Positions 18,657-28,383 of a stretch of 64,000 nt of DNA are shown here, piece after piece (position 1 is the stretch's first letter; each line of letters opens with the position of its first letter). Both the position numbers and the translations under genes were made by a program. The notes beneath the pieces are model-generated. The model had not been told where the DNA came from, did no database searches, and saw only the letters and a program-made list of their open reading frames with translations. The DNA is taken from positions 339,770 through 403,769 of the forward strand of contig CAWIHK010000006.1 in the NCBI GenBank assembly GCA_963835935.1, in the 5' to 3' direction. Source of the DNA: CAWIHK01 sp963835935. Its GTDB lineage: Bacteria > Bacteroidota > Ignavibacteria > UBA10030 > CAVZMI01.

Positions 18657-18862
18657 TGTTAATGACTGATATTATCCAAAACTCGAAATTCTAATATCGA
18701 AATCCTAAACAAATTCTCCGGAGGAGTCCTTCGGACAAATTCTCAAAATTCAAAAAAAAGAATTCTTGATTTTTCTATTTAGAAAATTGGAGTTTTGATA
18801 TTATTTAGAATTTCGGATTTAGGAATTAGGATTTTGCTTTAATGCGTAATATCAGTTAATCA
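18657..18862. repeat. MITE-like inverted repeat ahead of the helicase gene
   Basis: The outer ends are inverted: GTTAATGACTGATATTA at about 18658 and TAATATCAGTTAATC at about 18848. Inside, AT-rich segments such as CGAAATTCTAATATCG and TAGAATTTCGGATTTAGG are also mutually inverted, with a TCCGGAGGAGTCCTTCGGA near-palindrome at about 18717. No open reading frame is present. The structure fits a small non-autonomous element or remnant and ends about 30 bases before the helicase start. Confidence 0.5.
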
Positions 18863-18892
18863 AATAAAGAATGCTAACACTTTGAGGCACCA

Positions 18893-20410
18893 TTGTTTAA
18901 AAAATTAGTCGAGTCCTTCTCAAAGATTTTTAAAAAAGAAGAAGAGAAGAAACAAGAAAGTACTGCAAAATCACAAACTCCAAATTACAATACACAACAA
19001 CCACAGCATCAGCATCATACATCGAAAAAACCGTATCAAAAGCCTTATAATAAATATTCGAAGCCGGTTCAAGTCGAACATGCCGAGCATGGAAAATGGA
19101 ATCAAACGCAATTCGCGGTGCCGCTCGTCGATGGTAAAGCCAGATTTCACGATTTTCAACTCCCGGGCGAAATTATGCACGCGATTGCCGACCTCGGATT
19201 TGAATACTGCACTCCTGTCCAAACAGATGTTTTGCCAAAAGCGCTCGCCGGTTATGACATCACCGCCAAGGCACAAACCGGAACAGGGAAGACCGCCGCA
19301 TTTTTAGTTTCGATTTTTTCACAAATGATTCAGCGGCCGTTGAAATATCCTCCTCCGGTTGGAACGCCGCGTGTGTTGATCGTTGCTCCTACGCGAGAAC
19401 TTGTTCTTCAAATTCAGAAAGATGCGCTTCAGCTTGCGAAGTATACGCGGTTTAGTATCGTTGCGCTATTCGGCGGAACTCAGTATCACAAACAAATGGA
19501 TTTACTTGCAAGAATGCCTGTCGATGTTATCGTCGCAACGCCGGGACGTCTTCTCGATTTCGTGAAGCAGGATAAAGTGAATCTCAGTTTTGTCGAATTC
19601 CTCGTCATCGATGAAGCCGACAGAATGCTCGATATGGGTTTCATTCCGGATATGAGAAGAATATTGAATCGCGTACCGCCGCGCGAGAACCGGCAGACGA
19701 TGTTTTTCACAGCAACACTCAGCGACATGGTAATTCGTTTATCGTCGCAATGGACGCGCGAACGGCACATCGTCGATATCACACCAAAACAAATGACGGT
19801 TCTAGCGATCGAACAGCTTGTTTATATTATCACGGATGCAGAAAAAATCACACTCCTCTATAATTTAATTACGAAACAAAATTTAGACCGCGTGCTTGTG
19901 TTTTGCAACCGCAAAGATGAAGCTCGACGGGTAAAAGATAAATTGGAGTCGCATGGAATTACATGCGAGCTTCTTTCCGGTGATGTGGAGCAGAACAAGA
20001 GAATCCGCACGCTCGATAATTTTAAGACAGGGCAATTCCGCGTTCTCGTGGCAACAGATGTCGCCGCACGCGGATTGCACGTTGACGATATCAGTCATGT
20101 TGTTAATTATAATCTTTCACGTGATCCGGAAGATTACGTTCATCGAATCGGAAGAACCGGTCGCGCCGGCGCTTCTGGAACGTCTATAAGTTTTGCTTCC
20201 GAAAACGATTCACACGAACTCCCGAACATCGAAGAATTCATCGGCAGGAAACTTCAGTGTATCCAACCGCCGGAAGAATTATTGACGAAGTTACCCGAGC
20301 CTGTCGTTGCCATTAAGCCTTATGTTGAACAACATCGCTCATACAACCAGAGGCGTTCTTTTCAACATCGGCGAAGGCCGGATGATAGACGAAATACCCG
20401 GCCGCGATAA
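18893..20410 (+). CDS. DEAD-box ATP-dependent RNA helicase
   Basis: 505 residues. The start is TTG 18893, supported by a TTGAGG ribosome site 6-7 bases upstream; no ATG fits. A charged, Gln/Lys/His-rich 75-residue N-terminal extension precedes the core. Motifs: Q motif (FEYCTPVQ), I (AQTGTGKT), Ia (PTRELVLQ), Ib (TPGRLLD), II (DEAD), III (TAT), V (ARGLHVDD) and VI (HRIGRTGRAG). A basic Arg-rich tail (RRSFQHRRRPDDRRN) probably binds RNA. It belongs to the RhlE/RhlB group, likely acting in ribosome assembly or mRNA turnover. Its last 130 bases are present again at about 21964. Confidence 0.93.
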   Translation: MFKKLVESFSKIFKKEEEKKQESTAKSQTPNYNTQQPQHQHHTSKKPYQKPYNKYSKPVQVEHAEHGKWNQTQFAVPLVDGKARFHDFQLPGEIMHAIADLGFEYCTPVQTDVLPKALAGYDITAKAQTGTGKTAAFLVSIFSQMIQRPLKYPPPVGTPRVLIVAPTRELVLQIQKDALQLAKYTRFSIVALFGGTQYHKQMDLLARMPVDVIVATPGRLLDFVKQDKVNLSFVEFLVIDEADRMLDMGFIPDMRRILNRVPPRENRQTMFFTATLSDMVIRLSSQWTRERHIVDITPKQMTVLAIEQLVYIITDAEKITLLYNLITKQNLDRVLVFCNRKDEARRVKDKLESHGITCELLSGDVEQNKRIRTLDNFKTGQFRVLVATDVAARGLHVDDISHVVNYNLSRDPEDYVHRIGRTGRAGASGTSISFASENDSHELPNIEEFIGRKLQCIQPPEELLTKLPEPVVAIKPYVEQHRSYNQRRSFQHRRRPDDRRNTRPR

Positions 20411-20413
20411 AAA

Positions 20414-21124
20414 TTAATCCTTCACACACCGGACGGAAAATCCATAATTTTTATTAAACGGAATATTATAAATTGCTGAATCAGTATTTGCAATACCTCT
20501 ATGCGATCCATTCGTCGAACCACTCTCAGTTGAAGTCCACCAGTCGCCGAATGTTCCGAAGTATTCAAATCCTCCATTAGAATTTCTGCTGCCCGCGGAA
20601 AGAGCTGTAAATTTGCTGCTGTTGGTAGCTCCAACATTTGGACTGGTCCAGTGCGCAGTGCCCGCTTCTTTCAGTTTTCCTCCGGCGACAGTTTCACCAC
20701 CAAGATAAGCGGTTAATTCTGTCCACTCCGCATCGGTCGGCACATGCCAGCCTGCAGGTGCAATATTGCGTGGATCAGTTACTGCATACCAGTTGTATAA
20801 GTGGCCGTAAGTTGCGGTCATAGTTTCATTGTTATTGAAATTACAATACGCGCCTGTGGTAAGTTTTGCCCATGCAGCATTAGTTGTTATTTGAGGAATT
20901 GAATCGCCGTTTTGGTAATGAGTCACTTTTAAATTTTCTGCCATCCATACCTGATTACCAATTTTTATCAGGTTATATACGTTCCCGTCAATATCGATAA
21001 CTGTACTTGTTGTTAAAGTCGTATCAGAACTAACATTATTGTCATCTTTTTTACAATTGCTATTGAAGGTTAGAATAATCATTGCAATCATGAAGAAATA
21101 AAACCGCAAGAATTTTATTTGCAA
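20414..21124 (-). CDS. FISUMP-domain lipoprotein
   Basis: 236 residues. A signal sequence with Cys in FNSNCKK suggests lipid anchoring. The remainder is the Fibrobacter succinogenes major paralogous (FISUMP) domain: VIDIDGNVYNLIKIGNQVWMAENL, then YGHLYNWYAV, GWHVPTDAEWTELT, a DWWTSTES block and the final GFSVRCVKD. These proteins are surface-exposed in FCB bacteria with unknown biochemical role. It is convergent with the helicase gene, only 3 bases separating the stops. Part of its 3' end is duplicated at about 22100-22149. Confidence 0.85.
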   Translation of the reverse strand: MQIKFLRFYFFMIAMIILTFNSNCKKDDNNVSSDTTLTTSTVIDIDGNVYNLIKIGNQVWMAENLKVTHYQNGDSIPQITTNAAWAKLTTGAYCNFNNNETMTATYGHLYNWYAVTDPRNIAPAGWHVPTDAEWTELTAYLGGETVAGGKLKEAGTAHWTSPNVGATNSSKFTALSAGSRNSNGGFEYFGTFGDWWTSTESGSTNGSHRGIANTDSAIYNIPFNKNYGFSVRCVKD

Positions 21125-21344
21125 ATTGTTTTCCTTTTCTGTTCGTATAAAGAAAAATTGATAATCGAATATATCACAGGATACTTAAAATTATTGATAT
21201 TTTGATTATATTCAGAAAGATCAAAATTTTCAATGTATGATTTTAATTTAAAATACTCATCACCTGGAATAATTGCAAGAAATAATTTTGTATATTTATT
21301 TTATATTGATGTCGACAATATGTCAATCAATGGAGAAACGATTT

Positions 21345-21899
21345 ATGAATAGCCTTCCTCTATTACTGTTTCTTATTTTGTTTACAGCTTTTGTCAACGC
21401 GCAGGATAAATCGAAGGAGCCGCTCAAAGTAGTTCCGGAAATGGATATAAAACGCTATATGGGAATATGGTACGAGATTGCCCGGTTGCCAAATAGTTTC
21501 CAGAAAAAATGCATAAGCGATGTTACAGCGACGTACACGTTGCAGGACGATGGAATTATTACGGTTGTCAATCGTTGTCGGAAGGAAAACGGAGAGATTG
21601 CCGAAGCTGTTGGACGTGCAAAGCGGGCTGGCGATGATGAACCGAATACAAAGCTCAAAGTGCGTTTCGCTCCGGCATTTCTTTCATTTCTCCCATTTGT
21701 CTGGGGTGATTATTGGATTATCGCTCTCGCGCCCGATTACAGCTATGCAGTTGTTGGTGGACCGGACAGGAAATATTTGTGGATACTTTCCCGTACTCCA
21801 ATAATGGAGGACAATACATTTCAAGGAATTCTCGATCAAGTCAGACAAAATGGTTATGATCTCAGCGGTCTGATCAAAACAAAATACACGGTGAAATAA
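21345..21899 (+). CDS. Bacterial lipocalin (Blc-like)
   Basis: About 184 residues from ATG 21345, preceded by GGAGA at a spacing of about 9. Signal peptide NSLPLLLFLILFTAFVNAQ, then the lipocalin GxW motif in MGIWYEIARLPNSFQKKC, the internal strand VNRCRKENG, and the third motif WILSRTP. The mature protein should be periplasmic, or lipid-bound if processed differently; no lipobox is seen. Blc-type lipocalins bind fatty acids or lysophospholipids. It lies between the two copies of the helicase/FISUMP 3' junction. Confidence 0.9.
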   Translation: MNSLPLLLFLILFTAFVNAQDKSKEPLKVVPEMDIKRYMGIWYEIARLPNSFQKKCISDVTATYTLQDDGIITVVNRCRKENGEIAEAVGRAKRAGDDEPNTKLKVRFAPAFLSFLPFVWGDYWIIALAPDYSYAVVGGPDRKYLWILSRTPIMEDNTFQGILDQVRQNGYDLSGLIKTKYTVK

Positions 21900-21963
21900 T
21901 AATCGATATTTTTTTATACTAGATGAATGATGGAAGTCTCACAACGTATACGCCAGTTTAAAG

Positions 21964-22149
21964 TTATTGACGAAGTTGCCTGACCCTGTCGTAGCCATTA
22001 AGCCTTATGTTGAACAACATCGCTCATACAACCAGAGGCGTTCTTTCCAACATCGACGAAGGCCGGATGATAGACGAAATACCCGGCCGCGATAAAAATC
22101 AATTCTTCACACAACATAAAGAAAATCCATAGTTTTTATTAAACGGAAT
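21964..22149 (+). pseudogene. Second copy of the helicase/FISUMP 3' junction
   Basis: About 185 bases match 20279-20464. They include the last 43 codons of the DEAD-box helicase, its stop, the spacer, and in reverse the last 16 codons of a FISUMP gene (IPFNKNYGFSLCCVKN, versus VRCVKD in the complete gene). In the helicase part I count six differences, all at third codon positions and only one changing a residue (Glu to Asp). This pattern means the copy comes from a gene that was under selection, not from a recent local error. Nothing else of either gene is present. Confidence 0.8.
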
Positions 22150-22275
22150 TCAGTACTACGGTTAACAATTCTTACCTTTGTTTAAAACCTTGAACTTTGA
22201 ACCTTGACCCCGGAACAATATAAAATTACCTACCAGAAATTACCATTGCAATAAATAATTCAGTATATTTTCCGT

Positions 22276-23358
22276 ATGGAAAATGAAAACATAGAATTTA
22301 CTGAAGTTGAAAAACCTACTGAGGAATCTTATCAAAAGAAGAAGGTTGATAGTGACAAAAAGATAGACGATCCCCAACGTATACGACAGTTGAAAATTAT
22401 GACGTTGTTCACACTGTTGTTATCGATAGCATTCTATATTTTTTTTTATATAAGCAAGCACGATTCAACTTTCTCTGATGTAAACGCATTTGCAAATGAT
22501 CCTTATGATGCAGTCGGATCGTGCGGCATTCAGGTGGCAATTGGGGCAGCGTTGATTTCTATTCTTCGTTTCTTTTGTCCGGGAAAAACTTTCGGCCAAT
22601 CGAGATCACGTCAATTTTTATGCATAAGGGCAATTTTTGTTTCACTTCTTGCAATCATCGTCACTTTATCGGTTGATGTAATTGCATTGTTACGGCACAC
22701 ATCGCAATGGATTGACAGCGGAGAGGGATTCTTGCTTGCTGTTCTTGTCGATGTATTTTTATTGGTTGCTATATTATTACTGCACAGAGTCTATCGACTT
22801 ATATCGATCATCATAACATTCCAAAATTTTCAACCGATGAGGATCATGTCGGCAATTTCTCTCGCTGGAATTCTCATCTTTTCATTCTATCCTGAAACAT
22901 TGCGGGAGGGATTTATCGGCGCTGTTTTCACAGCGAGTGTAGGTATCTGTTTTTTACTTATTATAGTTGCAGTCCTGACAAAAATAATTTTATCTACCGG
23001 GAATTTTGAGTACGATGATATATTTGATGACGTAATCGCATATTATCACTGGCTGCGACGCCAATTTGGCGATCAGAACCCGCTGTTAGTTTTGGTCAAA
23101 ATGACGGGAGATTTTCCTTCAATTAAACGGTTCATGGAATGGCTCAATCCCCGTAAATACTTCTGGCGCTTTGTTGGTATCACAGCGCTTGCATCGTGGT
23201 TTGTATTAATTCTCTTTACAATAATAGGATCGGACAATCTGGGAGGAGATATCCTGGATGTATGCGTTAGTGTTTTTCTTGAAGTGTTAGGAGTGATAAT
23301 TGCGTATATGTTCCTCGGAGGTTTTCTTGGAATTTTTCGAGCCGAAACAAAGGCTTAG
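22276..23358 (+). CDS. Multi-pass membrane protein of unknown function
   Basis: 360 residues. A charged 45-residue N-terminal region (Glu/Lys-rich) precedes about seven hydrophobic segments, for example IMTLFTLLLSIAFYIFFYI, VQVAIGAALISILRF, AIFVSLLAIIVTLSVDVIALL and, near the C terminus, VFLEVLGVIIAYMFLGGFLG. No family was recognised. ATG 22276 follows an AT-rich spacer without a clear ribosome site, as is common in this phylum. It is not obviously co-transcribed with the ABC genes 340 bases downstream. Confidence 0.75.
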   Translation: MENENIEFTEVEKPTEESYQKKKVDSDKKIDDPQRIRQLKIMTLFTLLLSIAFYIFFYISKHDSTFSDVNAFANDPYDAVGSCGIQVAIGAALISILRFFCPGKTFGQSRSRQFLCIRAIFVSLLAIIVTLSVDVIALLRHTSQWIDSGEGFLLAVLVDVFLLVAILLLHRVYRLISIIITFQNFQPMRIMSAISLAGILIFSFYPETLREGFIGAVFTASVGICFLLIIVAVLTKIILSTGNFEYDDIFDDVIAYYHWLRRQFGDQNPLLVLVKMTGDFPSIKRFMEWLNPRKYFWRFVGITALASWFVLILFTIIGSDNLGGDILDVCVSVFLEVLGVIIAYMFLGGFLGIFRAETKA

Positions 23359-23701
23359 TTAAATAGCTGTTGCTTAAAGTGGAACGAAAGATTGTTATTC
23401 ACAATTCAATTTCCTGTCATCTGCATCGTGTTAAGAAACCGGATATTAAAAGAGTATCAAGTATACCATGATGATATCCGATTATAATTAATGAAATTCA
23501 TTTTTTAACAAGTGATAAAGTCTTTATAGATTTTACCATTGCGTTTTTTTCGCGTGCCTGCACCCCAAAGTGCCGCTGTTTTGGCACGTCCGCCTGAGTC
23601 TCGCATGGCGAGACATCGGCGGGCACGCGAACGTGTTTAGCGGGAAGATAAATTAGGATGATTCAACGACTCGTAGAGTAATTACATCGAAAGATTATTT
23701 T
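23359..23701. other. Non-coding spacer with a complex palindrome
   Basis: No gene is seen. The stretch holds the branched palindrome at 23551-23629, described separately, and AT-rich sequence before the ABC transporter start. Confidence 0.6.
23551..23629. repeat. Branched (cloverleaf-like) palindrome
   Basis: The outer arms CGCGTGCC (23551) and GGCACGCG (23622) enclose two inner hairpins: GTGCC/GGCAC (23570/23583) and a longer one with CCGCC/GGCGG outside and GTCTCGC/GCGAGAC (23598/23608) around an ATG triloop. It could be a REP-like mobile element or a structured RNA leader of the ABC operon. A G/C-rich segment at about 37625 (GCCCGCCTAGCCGGCGAGGC) looks like a degraded relative. Confidence 0.6.
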
Positions 23702-24457
23702 ATGGCAAATATTCCACACCCACGAGTGATGATAGGATTACAAAAAATTTCCCGGAGTTTCGGAATGTTGAAAGCAGTCGATGATCTGACACTGGAAATT
23801 CAGGAAGGCGAATTCTTCGGTTTTCTTGGCCCCAACGGCGCCGGCAAAACCACTACTATAAAGATGATGACCGGACTTCTTTCACCATCGAATGGTACCA
23901 TTCTTCTCGATGGTATCGATATATATCAAAATCCGATTAAAGCAAAACAAATAATCGGTTATGTGCCCGACCAGCCATTTCTTTATGATAAACTTACCGG
24001 GCGGGAGTTTTTCTATTTTGTCGGCGGACTTTATTCTCTCTCGAAAGATTTCATTCGCCAAAAGATCGACCAGCTCATCGAACAATTCGAAATCGGATCA
24101 TGGATCGACAAATTGACTGAGGATTATTCCCAAGGGATGCGGCAAAGAATTGTAATTTGTGCCGCATTGCTTCACGATCCCAAAATTATCGTTATCGACG
24201 AACCAATGATCGGCCTCGATCCGCGAAGCGCGAAAATTGTCAAAGAAGTCTTAAAACAAAAAACTATACAGGAACATGTAACGATTTTTATGTCGACGCA
24301 CAGTTTATCGGTCGCGGAAGAATTATGCACTCGTGTCGGGATTATAAATCATGGACGGTTAATTTATGATGTCGCAATCGAAGAACTCAATAACACAATG
24401 CAATCCTCGAACAATACGATCGAAGATGTCTTTTTAGAATTGACCAGCGACGAATAG
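23702..24457 (+). CDS. ABC transporter ATP-binding protein
   Basis: 251 residues, ABC-2 type exporter ATPase. Walker A GPNGAGKTTT, signature YSQGMRQRIVIC, Walker B IIVIDEPMIGLDP and switch His in MSTHSLSVAEE. The signature has Ser-Gln-Gly instead of Ser-Gly-Gly, a known variant. It partners with the permease gene 36 bases downstream. The substrate is not predictable. Confidence 0.9.
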   Translation: MANIPHPRVMIGLQKISRSFGMLKAVDDLTLEIQEGEFFGFLGPNGAGKTTTIKMMTGLLSPSNGTILLDGIDIYQNPIKAKQIIGYVPDQPFLYDKLTGREFFYFVGGLYSLSKDFIRQKIDQLIEQFEIGSWIDKLTEDYSQGMRQRIVICAALLHDPKIIVIDEPMIGLDPRSAKIVKEVLKQKTIQEHVTIFMSTHSLSVAEELCTRVGIINHGRLIYDVAIEELNNTMQSSNNTIEDVFLELTSDE

Positions 24458-24493
24458 GCTGTTGAGTCGTATTTAATTGAGAGTAATAGTGAC

Positions 24494-26182
24494 ATGAAAC
24501 ATGTTTTAGTAATAATATTTGCCAAATTACGCATGATTAGGCATGAAGCCCAGACAATAAAGCGGCGATCGATTGCGCGTCTTTTTATCGCATCATTTTT
24601 GTATTTGGGTTTCACTTACGGTGCGTATATCGGAAGCCGCGATGTGACGGCATTCGTGCTCCGTGATGTGCACATCGGACTCTTCCTTTATCATCGCTAT
24701 TTTTCTATCATACTATTTGTGTTTTTTTTATCGGTCGTTGTAGGAAATATGATTGTCGCGTATACCACTCTTTTTTCATTGAAGGAAGTTGAATTCCTCA
24801 AAACACATCCGCTATCTGATCGTGCTTTATTCACGGCAAAATTTATCGACAGCTTTTTTTATAGTTCTTCTACCTTACTCATGATAACGATAGCCGCGCT
24901 GGCGGGATACAGTTCGTATTTCGGTTATTCGATATGGAAAATTTTATATCTCGTTGCCGGACTTTTCATACCTTATTCATTATTGGCGGCGTGCGTTGGC
25001 GTTATTCTTCTTTTTATCGTTCTGGAATTGACAAGATATATTCCATTCCGATATCTTGTAGTGCTGGTTATCGTCGGTTATCTTGCTTCAGTCATATTCT
25101 ATTTTCGAGTTTCAAATCCTGTTAAACTTGCCCAGGAAGTAATGCAATATTATCCGCATCTCGATTCCTATTTTCAAAATCTTGATCCTCCTGTTATTCG
25201 ATGGTTTCCGAATTTCTGGGTAGGTGAATCGCTGTATTTTTTGACCCGGCATGATATCTCTGCATCGGTTATGAATGCAGGCCTATTGGTTTTGGTTGCA
25301 CTGGTTTCTACGAGTGTTGTAATAATGTCAGCCGGACGATGGTATCACAGAATGTGGATGAGAGTGATTGAATTAAAAACCGGACGAAAAAAGGATCCGA
25401 AAGCGCATCGGAGCTTAATGTCTTTCGAAACCGATTCACTATTTTCCAGGCAGACGGATGTTTTACTAAAGAGAGATTTTTGGAGATTCTTCCGCGAACC
25501 TGCTCAATGGCTGCATCTGCTTGTGTTTATGATTTTGATGTTGATTTTTATGTCAAGCGTCGGCACGACCAAAATAAAAACTGAATTACCATTTCTTCAA
25601 ACTGCACTTGTGTTGGGCTTATTTTTCTTCAACGGTTTTCTCCTCGCGTCGGTGGCATTAAGATTTATATTTCCGATGATAAGCCTGGAAGGTGAATCGA
25701 TATGGATTGTACGTTCGACACCGCTCGAAGCCCGAAGAATAGTCGTAATAAAGGTTCTTACCGTTCTTATTCCAATGATTATTTTGGCGATCCTTCTCGC
25801 TTTTGTAAGTTACATTCCGTGGAGAAGCCGGCCGGCAATACTTGCGCTTGCTATCTCAGGTGAAGTCGTATTATCTATAATTTTTACAGGCACGACGTTG
25901 GGTTTAGGGAGTATGTTTCACCTTTTCCGGGAGAAAAGTGCCGTTCGCATAGCCTCGTCGCAAGGAGCTTCAGTATCCTTCTTTGTGGAACTATTCAGCC
26001 TTTCTGTGATCGTGGTTATTCTGGCATATCCGATTAATATCCTGATTCGAACAGGTTCAATTTTGCCGGATAATTTTATAAGGATGGTAATAATTATTGG
26101 GTGTGTGTTGTTAATTGGCAGTGTCTCTATTCTATATTGGGGAATAAAAAAGGCGATTGACGTTCTTAGTAATGAGACATAA
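24494..26182 (+). CDS. ABC transporter permease (ABC-2-like, large)
   Basis: 562 residues with about twelve hydrophobic segments. The first half has FLYLGFTYGAYIGSRDVTAFVL, then SIILFVFFLSVVVGNMIV followed by LFSLKEVEFLKTHPLSDRAL, a pattern of the putative ABC exporter family with long permeases. A cytoplasmic loop near 300-330 (RKKDPKAHRS) separates two similar halves, so this is probably a fused permease dimer. It follows the ATPase gene by 36 bases. Confidence 0.82.
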   Translation: MKHVLVIIFAKLRMIRHEAQTIKRRSIARLFIASFLYLGFTYGAYIGSRDVTAFVLRDVHIGLFLYHRYFSIILFVFFLSVVVGNMIVAYTTLFSLKEVEFLKTHPLSDRALFTAKFIDSFFYSSSTLLMITIAALAGYSSYFGYSIWKILYLVAGLFIPYSLLAACVGVILLFIVLELTRYIPFRYLVVLVIVGYLASVIFYFRVSNPVKLAQEVMQYYPHLDSYFQNLDPPVIRWFPNFWVGESLYFLTRHDISASVMNAGLLVLVALVSTSVVIMSAGRWYHRMWMRVIELKTGRKKDPKAHRSLMSFETDSLFSRQTDVLLKRDFWRFFREPAQWLHLLVFMILMLIFMSSVGTTKIKTELPFLQTALVLGLFFFNGFLLASVALRFIFPMISLEGESIWIVRSTPLEARRIVVIKVLTVLIPMIILAILLAFVSYIPWRSRPAILALAISGEVVLSIIFTGTTLGLGSMFHLFREKSAVRIASSQGASVSFFVELFSLSVIVVILAYPINILIRTGSILPDNFIRMVIIIGCVLLIGSVSILYWGIKKAIDVLSNET

Positions 26183-26358
26183 GATTGCAAATTATGGAAG
26201 CTGAAGAGATGAAGCGTTAAAATTATAATTGGTCGTCACATAGAAATCTACCCAAATAAATCTCTATATTGAGGCTCTCTTTCGCTTGCAATCCTTCATA
26301 TTATCTATTAGATTATAAAAACTTTCAACGTTGTTCTCCCTGTTATATGGTAAGAAAT

Positions 26359-28365
26359 ATGAAAACTATTGTTAACATAATATTTGTGATGTGTTTTGTT
26401 TTTCTTGCTTTGGTTATAGTTGGAGCCAAAACCTACGCGCAGGATCAAATTCTTTTCAATCCGAAAGCGGAAGAAATATTTTACGAGGCTTTAAAAAATT
26501 TCGAAAATGAAAACTACCTCGCCGCGGCCACGATGTTTCTTCAGGTGGAAGAACAATTCCCGCTCAACCAGCGTACAACTGCTGCGATAGTGATGAGGGC
26601 AAAGATTTTTCTCCGATCGGGTAATTATGATTCTTCCCTTGCCGTTCTGAATCAGTTTCTTAAAAAATATCCGAAGAGCAGTTATGCATCCGATGCGCAC
26701 TACACTATCGGCGAAAATTTTTATTTTCAACAGCGATATCAATCCATTCTCAATGAAATGGTTTTCGTTATTGAAAGCTCCAGAGACACGACACTCGTCA
26801 GAAGGGCGGAGGAACTTCTTTCCCATGTTTCTCTTCGCTTTATTTCACTCGATTCCATACGGGAATTTAATTCCAGGATGCGAACACAGCCTGCGATAGT
26901 CGTTGCCGGATTCATCCTTGCTCAAAAACTGGCGCAAGCGAACCATTTTGAAGACGCGGTGAAGGAAATCAAAATGCTTCGGAATGAATATCCGGATGAT
27001 CGTCATGTAAAATTTCTGGATAATTTAGAAAAACATTATAATGAAGGAACTCCGGTTAAAATCGGTGTTTTGGTCCCGCTGACGAATCGCGGCGCTGAAA
27101 CAGAATTGGCGGCTATCGGGAATGACGCGCTCGCGGGGATGAAACTTGCAGTCGAAGCATTTAATCAATCATCGGCATATCGTGTTTCAATCGATGTACG
27201 CGATACAAAGCGTGATTCGGTTGAACTGTTAAAGCAAATAGGATTGTTAGCAAGCGACAAAGAGGTTGTTGCTATGGTTGGGCCGCTTTTCAGCGACGAA
27301 GTCCGTTGGGGCGGGCTTGAGGCATCCAGCCTAAAAATTCCTATGATTACCCCGACAGCTACTGCAGTGGGATTAACAGAAGGGAAAGATTATGTTTTTC
27401 AGGCGAATCCCGATTACAAGGTTCGTGGTTCGACAATGGCGAAATTTGCCGTGGGAAAATTAGGTCTTAAACATCTTGCGGTGCTGGCGTCTTCCGAGAG
27501 TTTTTGTGCAATTCTTGAGAACGCTTTTGTAGAAGAAGCTCAAAGGCTCGGCGCGAAAATTGAGGTGCTGGAATCTTATGATCGCGGTTCGACAGATCTT
27601 CAGAAACAAATACAAAATATTCGGAAGAAGTCGCTGGAGCTTCTTATCGTTCCTACAATAACTTTTAATCCGGCTTTTCCAAAAAAAGATATCCCGAAAT
27701 TTATTAAAGCAGGTATCGCAAATCAGGTCATTGATTCCTTGATCGATCGTAGCATAACAATATCGGCTAAAGAATTGTTTGGCGAAAAGTGGAAAGCTAT
27801 CGTAGATTCATTTAAAATTCCAATTTACATTGCTGATGCGGATACCATCAATCCTGCCGTACCGGCAAAAGGAATCGAGGCGATCTACGTGCCGATTGGT
27901 TCTCCGGTGGAAATAGGAATCGTCGCTGCGCAATTATCGTATTATAATATCCAGACACAATTGCTCGGGTCGGGGGACTGGAATAATATAGATGAACTCG
28001 ATGCAAACGGAAAATTCGTTAATGGAATGTTTTTTGAGACAGATTCTTTTATACCCCAAACCGATCAACGGTTTCTGTTGTTCAGCAAGTCTTTCTCTTC
28101 TATCCAAAAAAAATCGCCCGATAAAAATGCGATTTACGGTTACGATACAATGATGATGCTCCTTCAAACAATCAATCGTGTTGGAAACGATAGGACAGTT
28201 ATAGCTGATGCGTTGAATACATTGAATGATTATCAAAGCCTTCATTCCATAATCTCGTTTTCACCCGATCGGATAAATACGAAATTGCACATCCTCCAAT
28301 ATAATGACGGCCAAATAGTGAAGGTATCTAATGCTATCGATACAAAACACAACGTGCAAAAATAA
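26359..28365 (+). CDS. LpoA-like protein: TPR repeats plus periplasmic-binding (type 1) domain
   Basis: About 668 residues from ATG 26359; an upstream in-frame ATG at 26347 and a TTG at 26269 would lie ahead of the signal peptide IIFVMCFVFLALVIVG. Residues 30-220 form helical TPR-type repeats (YEALKNFENENYLAAATMF, VLNQFLKKYPKSSYASDAHY). From about 235 on there is a Leu/Ile/Val-binding-like domain: VKIGVLVPLTNRGAETE, then VVAMVGPLFSDEV and IPMITPTATAVGL. This order is that of LpoA, the activator of penicillin-binding protein 1A, and of related ABC binding proteins. A role in envelope synthesis is inferred. Confidence 0.78.
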   Translation: MKTIVNIIFVMCFVFLALVIVGAKTYAQDQILFNPKAEEIFYEALKNFENENYLAAATMFLQVEEQFPLNQRTTAAIVMRAKIFLRSGNYDSSLAVLNQFLKKYPKSSYASDAHYTIGENFYFQQRYQSILNEMVFVIESSRDTTLVRRAEELLSHVSLRFISLDSIREFNSRMRTQPAIVVAGFILAQKLAQANHFEDAVKEIKMLRNEYPDDRHVKFLDNLEKHYNEGTPVKIGVLVPLTNRGAETELAAIGNDALAGMKLAVEAFNQSSAYRVSIDVRDTKRDSVELLKQIGLLASDKEVVAMVGPLFSDEVRWGGLEASSLKIPMITPTATAVGLTEGKDYVFQANPDYKVRGSTMAKFAVGKLGLKHLAVLASSESFCAILENAFVEEAQRLGAKIEVLESYDRGSTDLQKQIQNIRKKSLELLIVPTITFNPAFPKKDIPKFIKAGIANQVIDSLIDRSITISAKELFGEKWKAIVDSFKIPIYIADADTINPAVPAKGIEAIYVPIGSPVEIGIVAAQLSYYNIQTQLLGSGDWNNIDELDANGKFVNGMFFETDSFIPQTDQRFLLFSKSFSSIQKKSPDKNAIYGYDTMMMLLQTINRVGNDRTVIADALNTLNDYQSLHSIISFSPDRINTKLHILQYNDGQIVKVSNAIDTKHNVQK

Positions 28366-28383
28366 AATTTTGGAAATTAAAAA

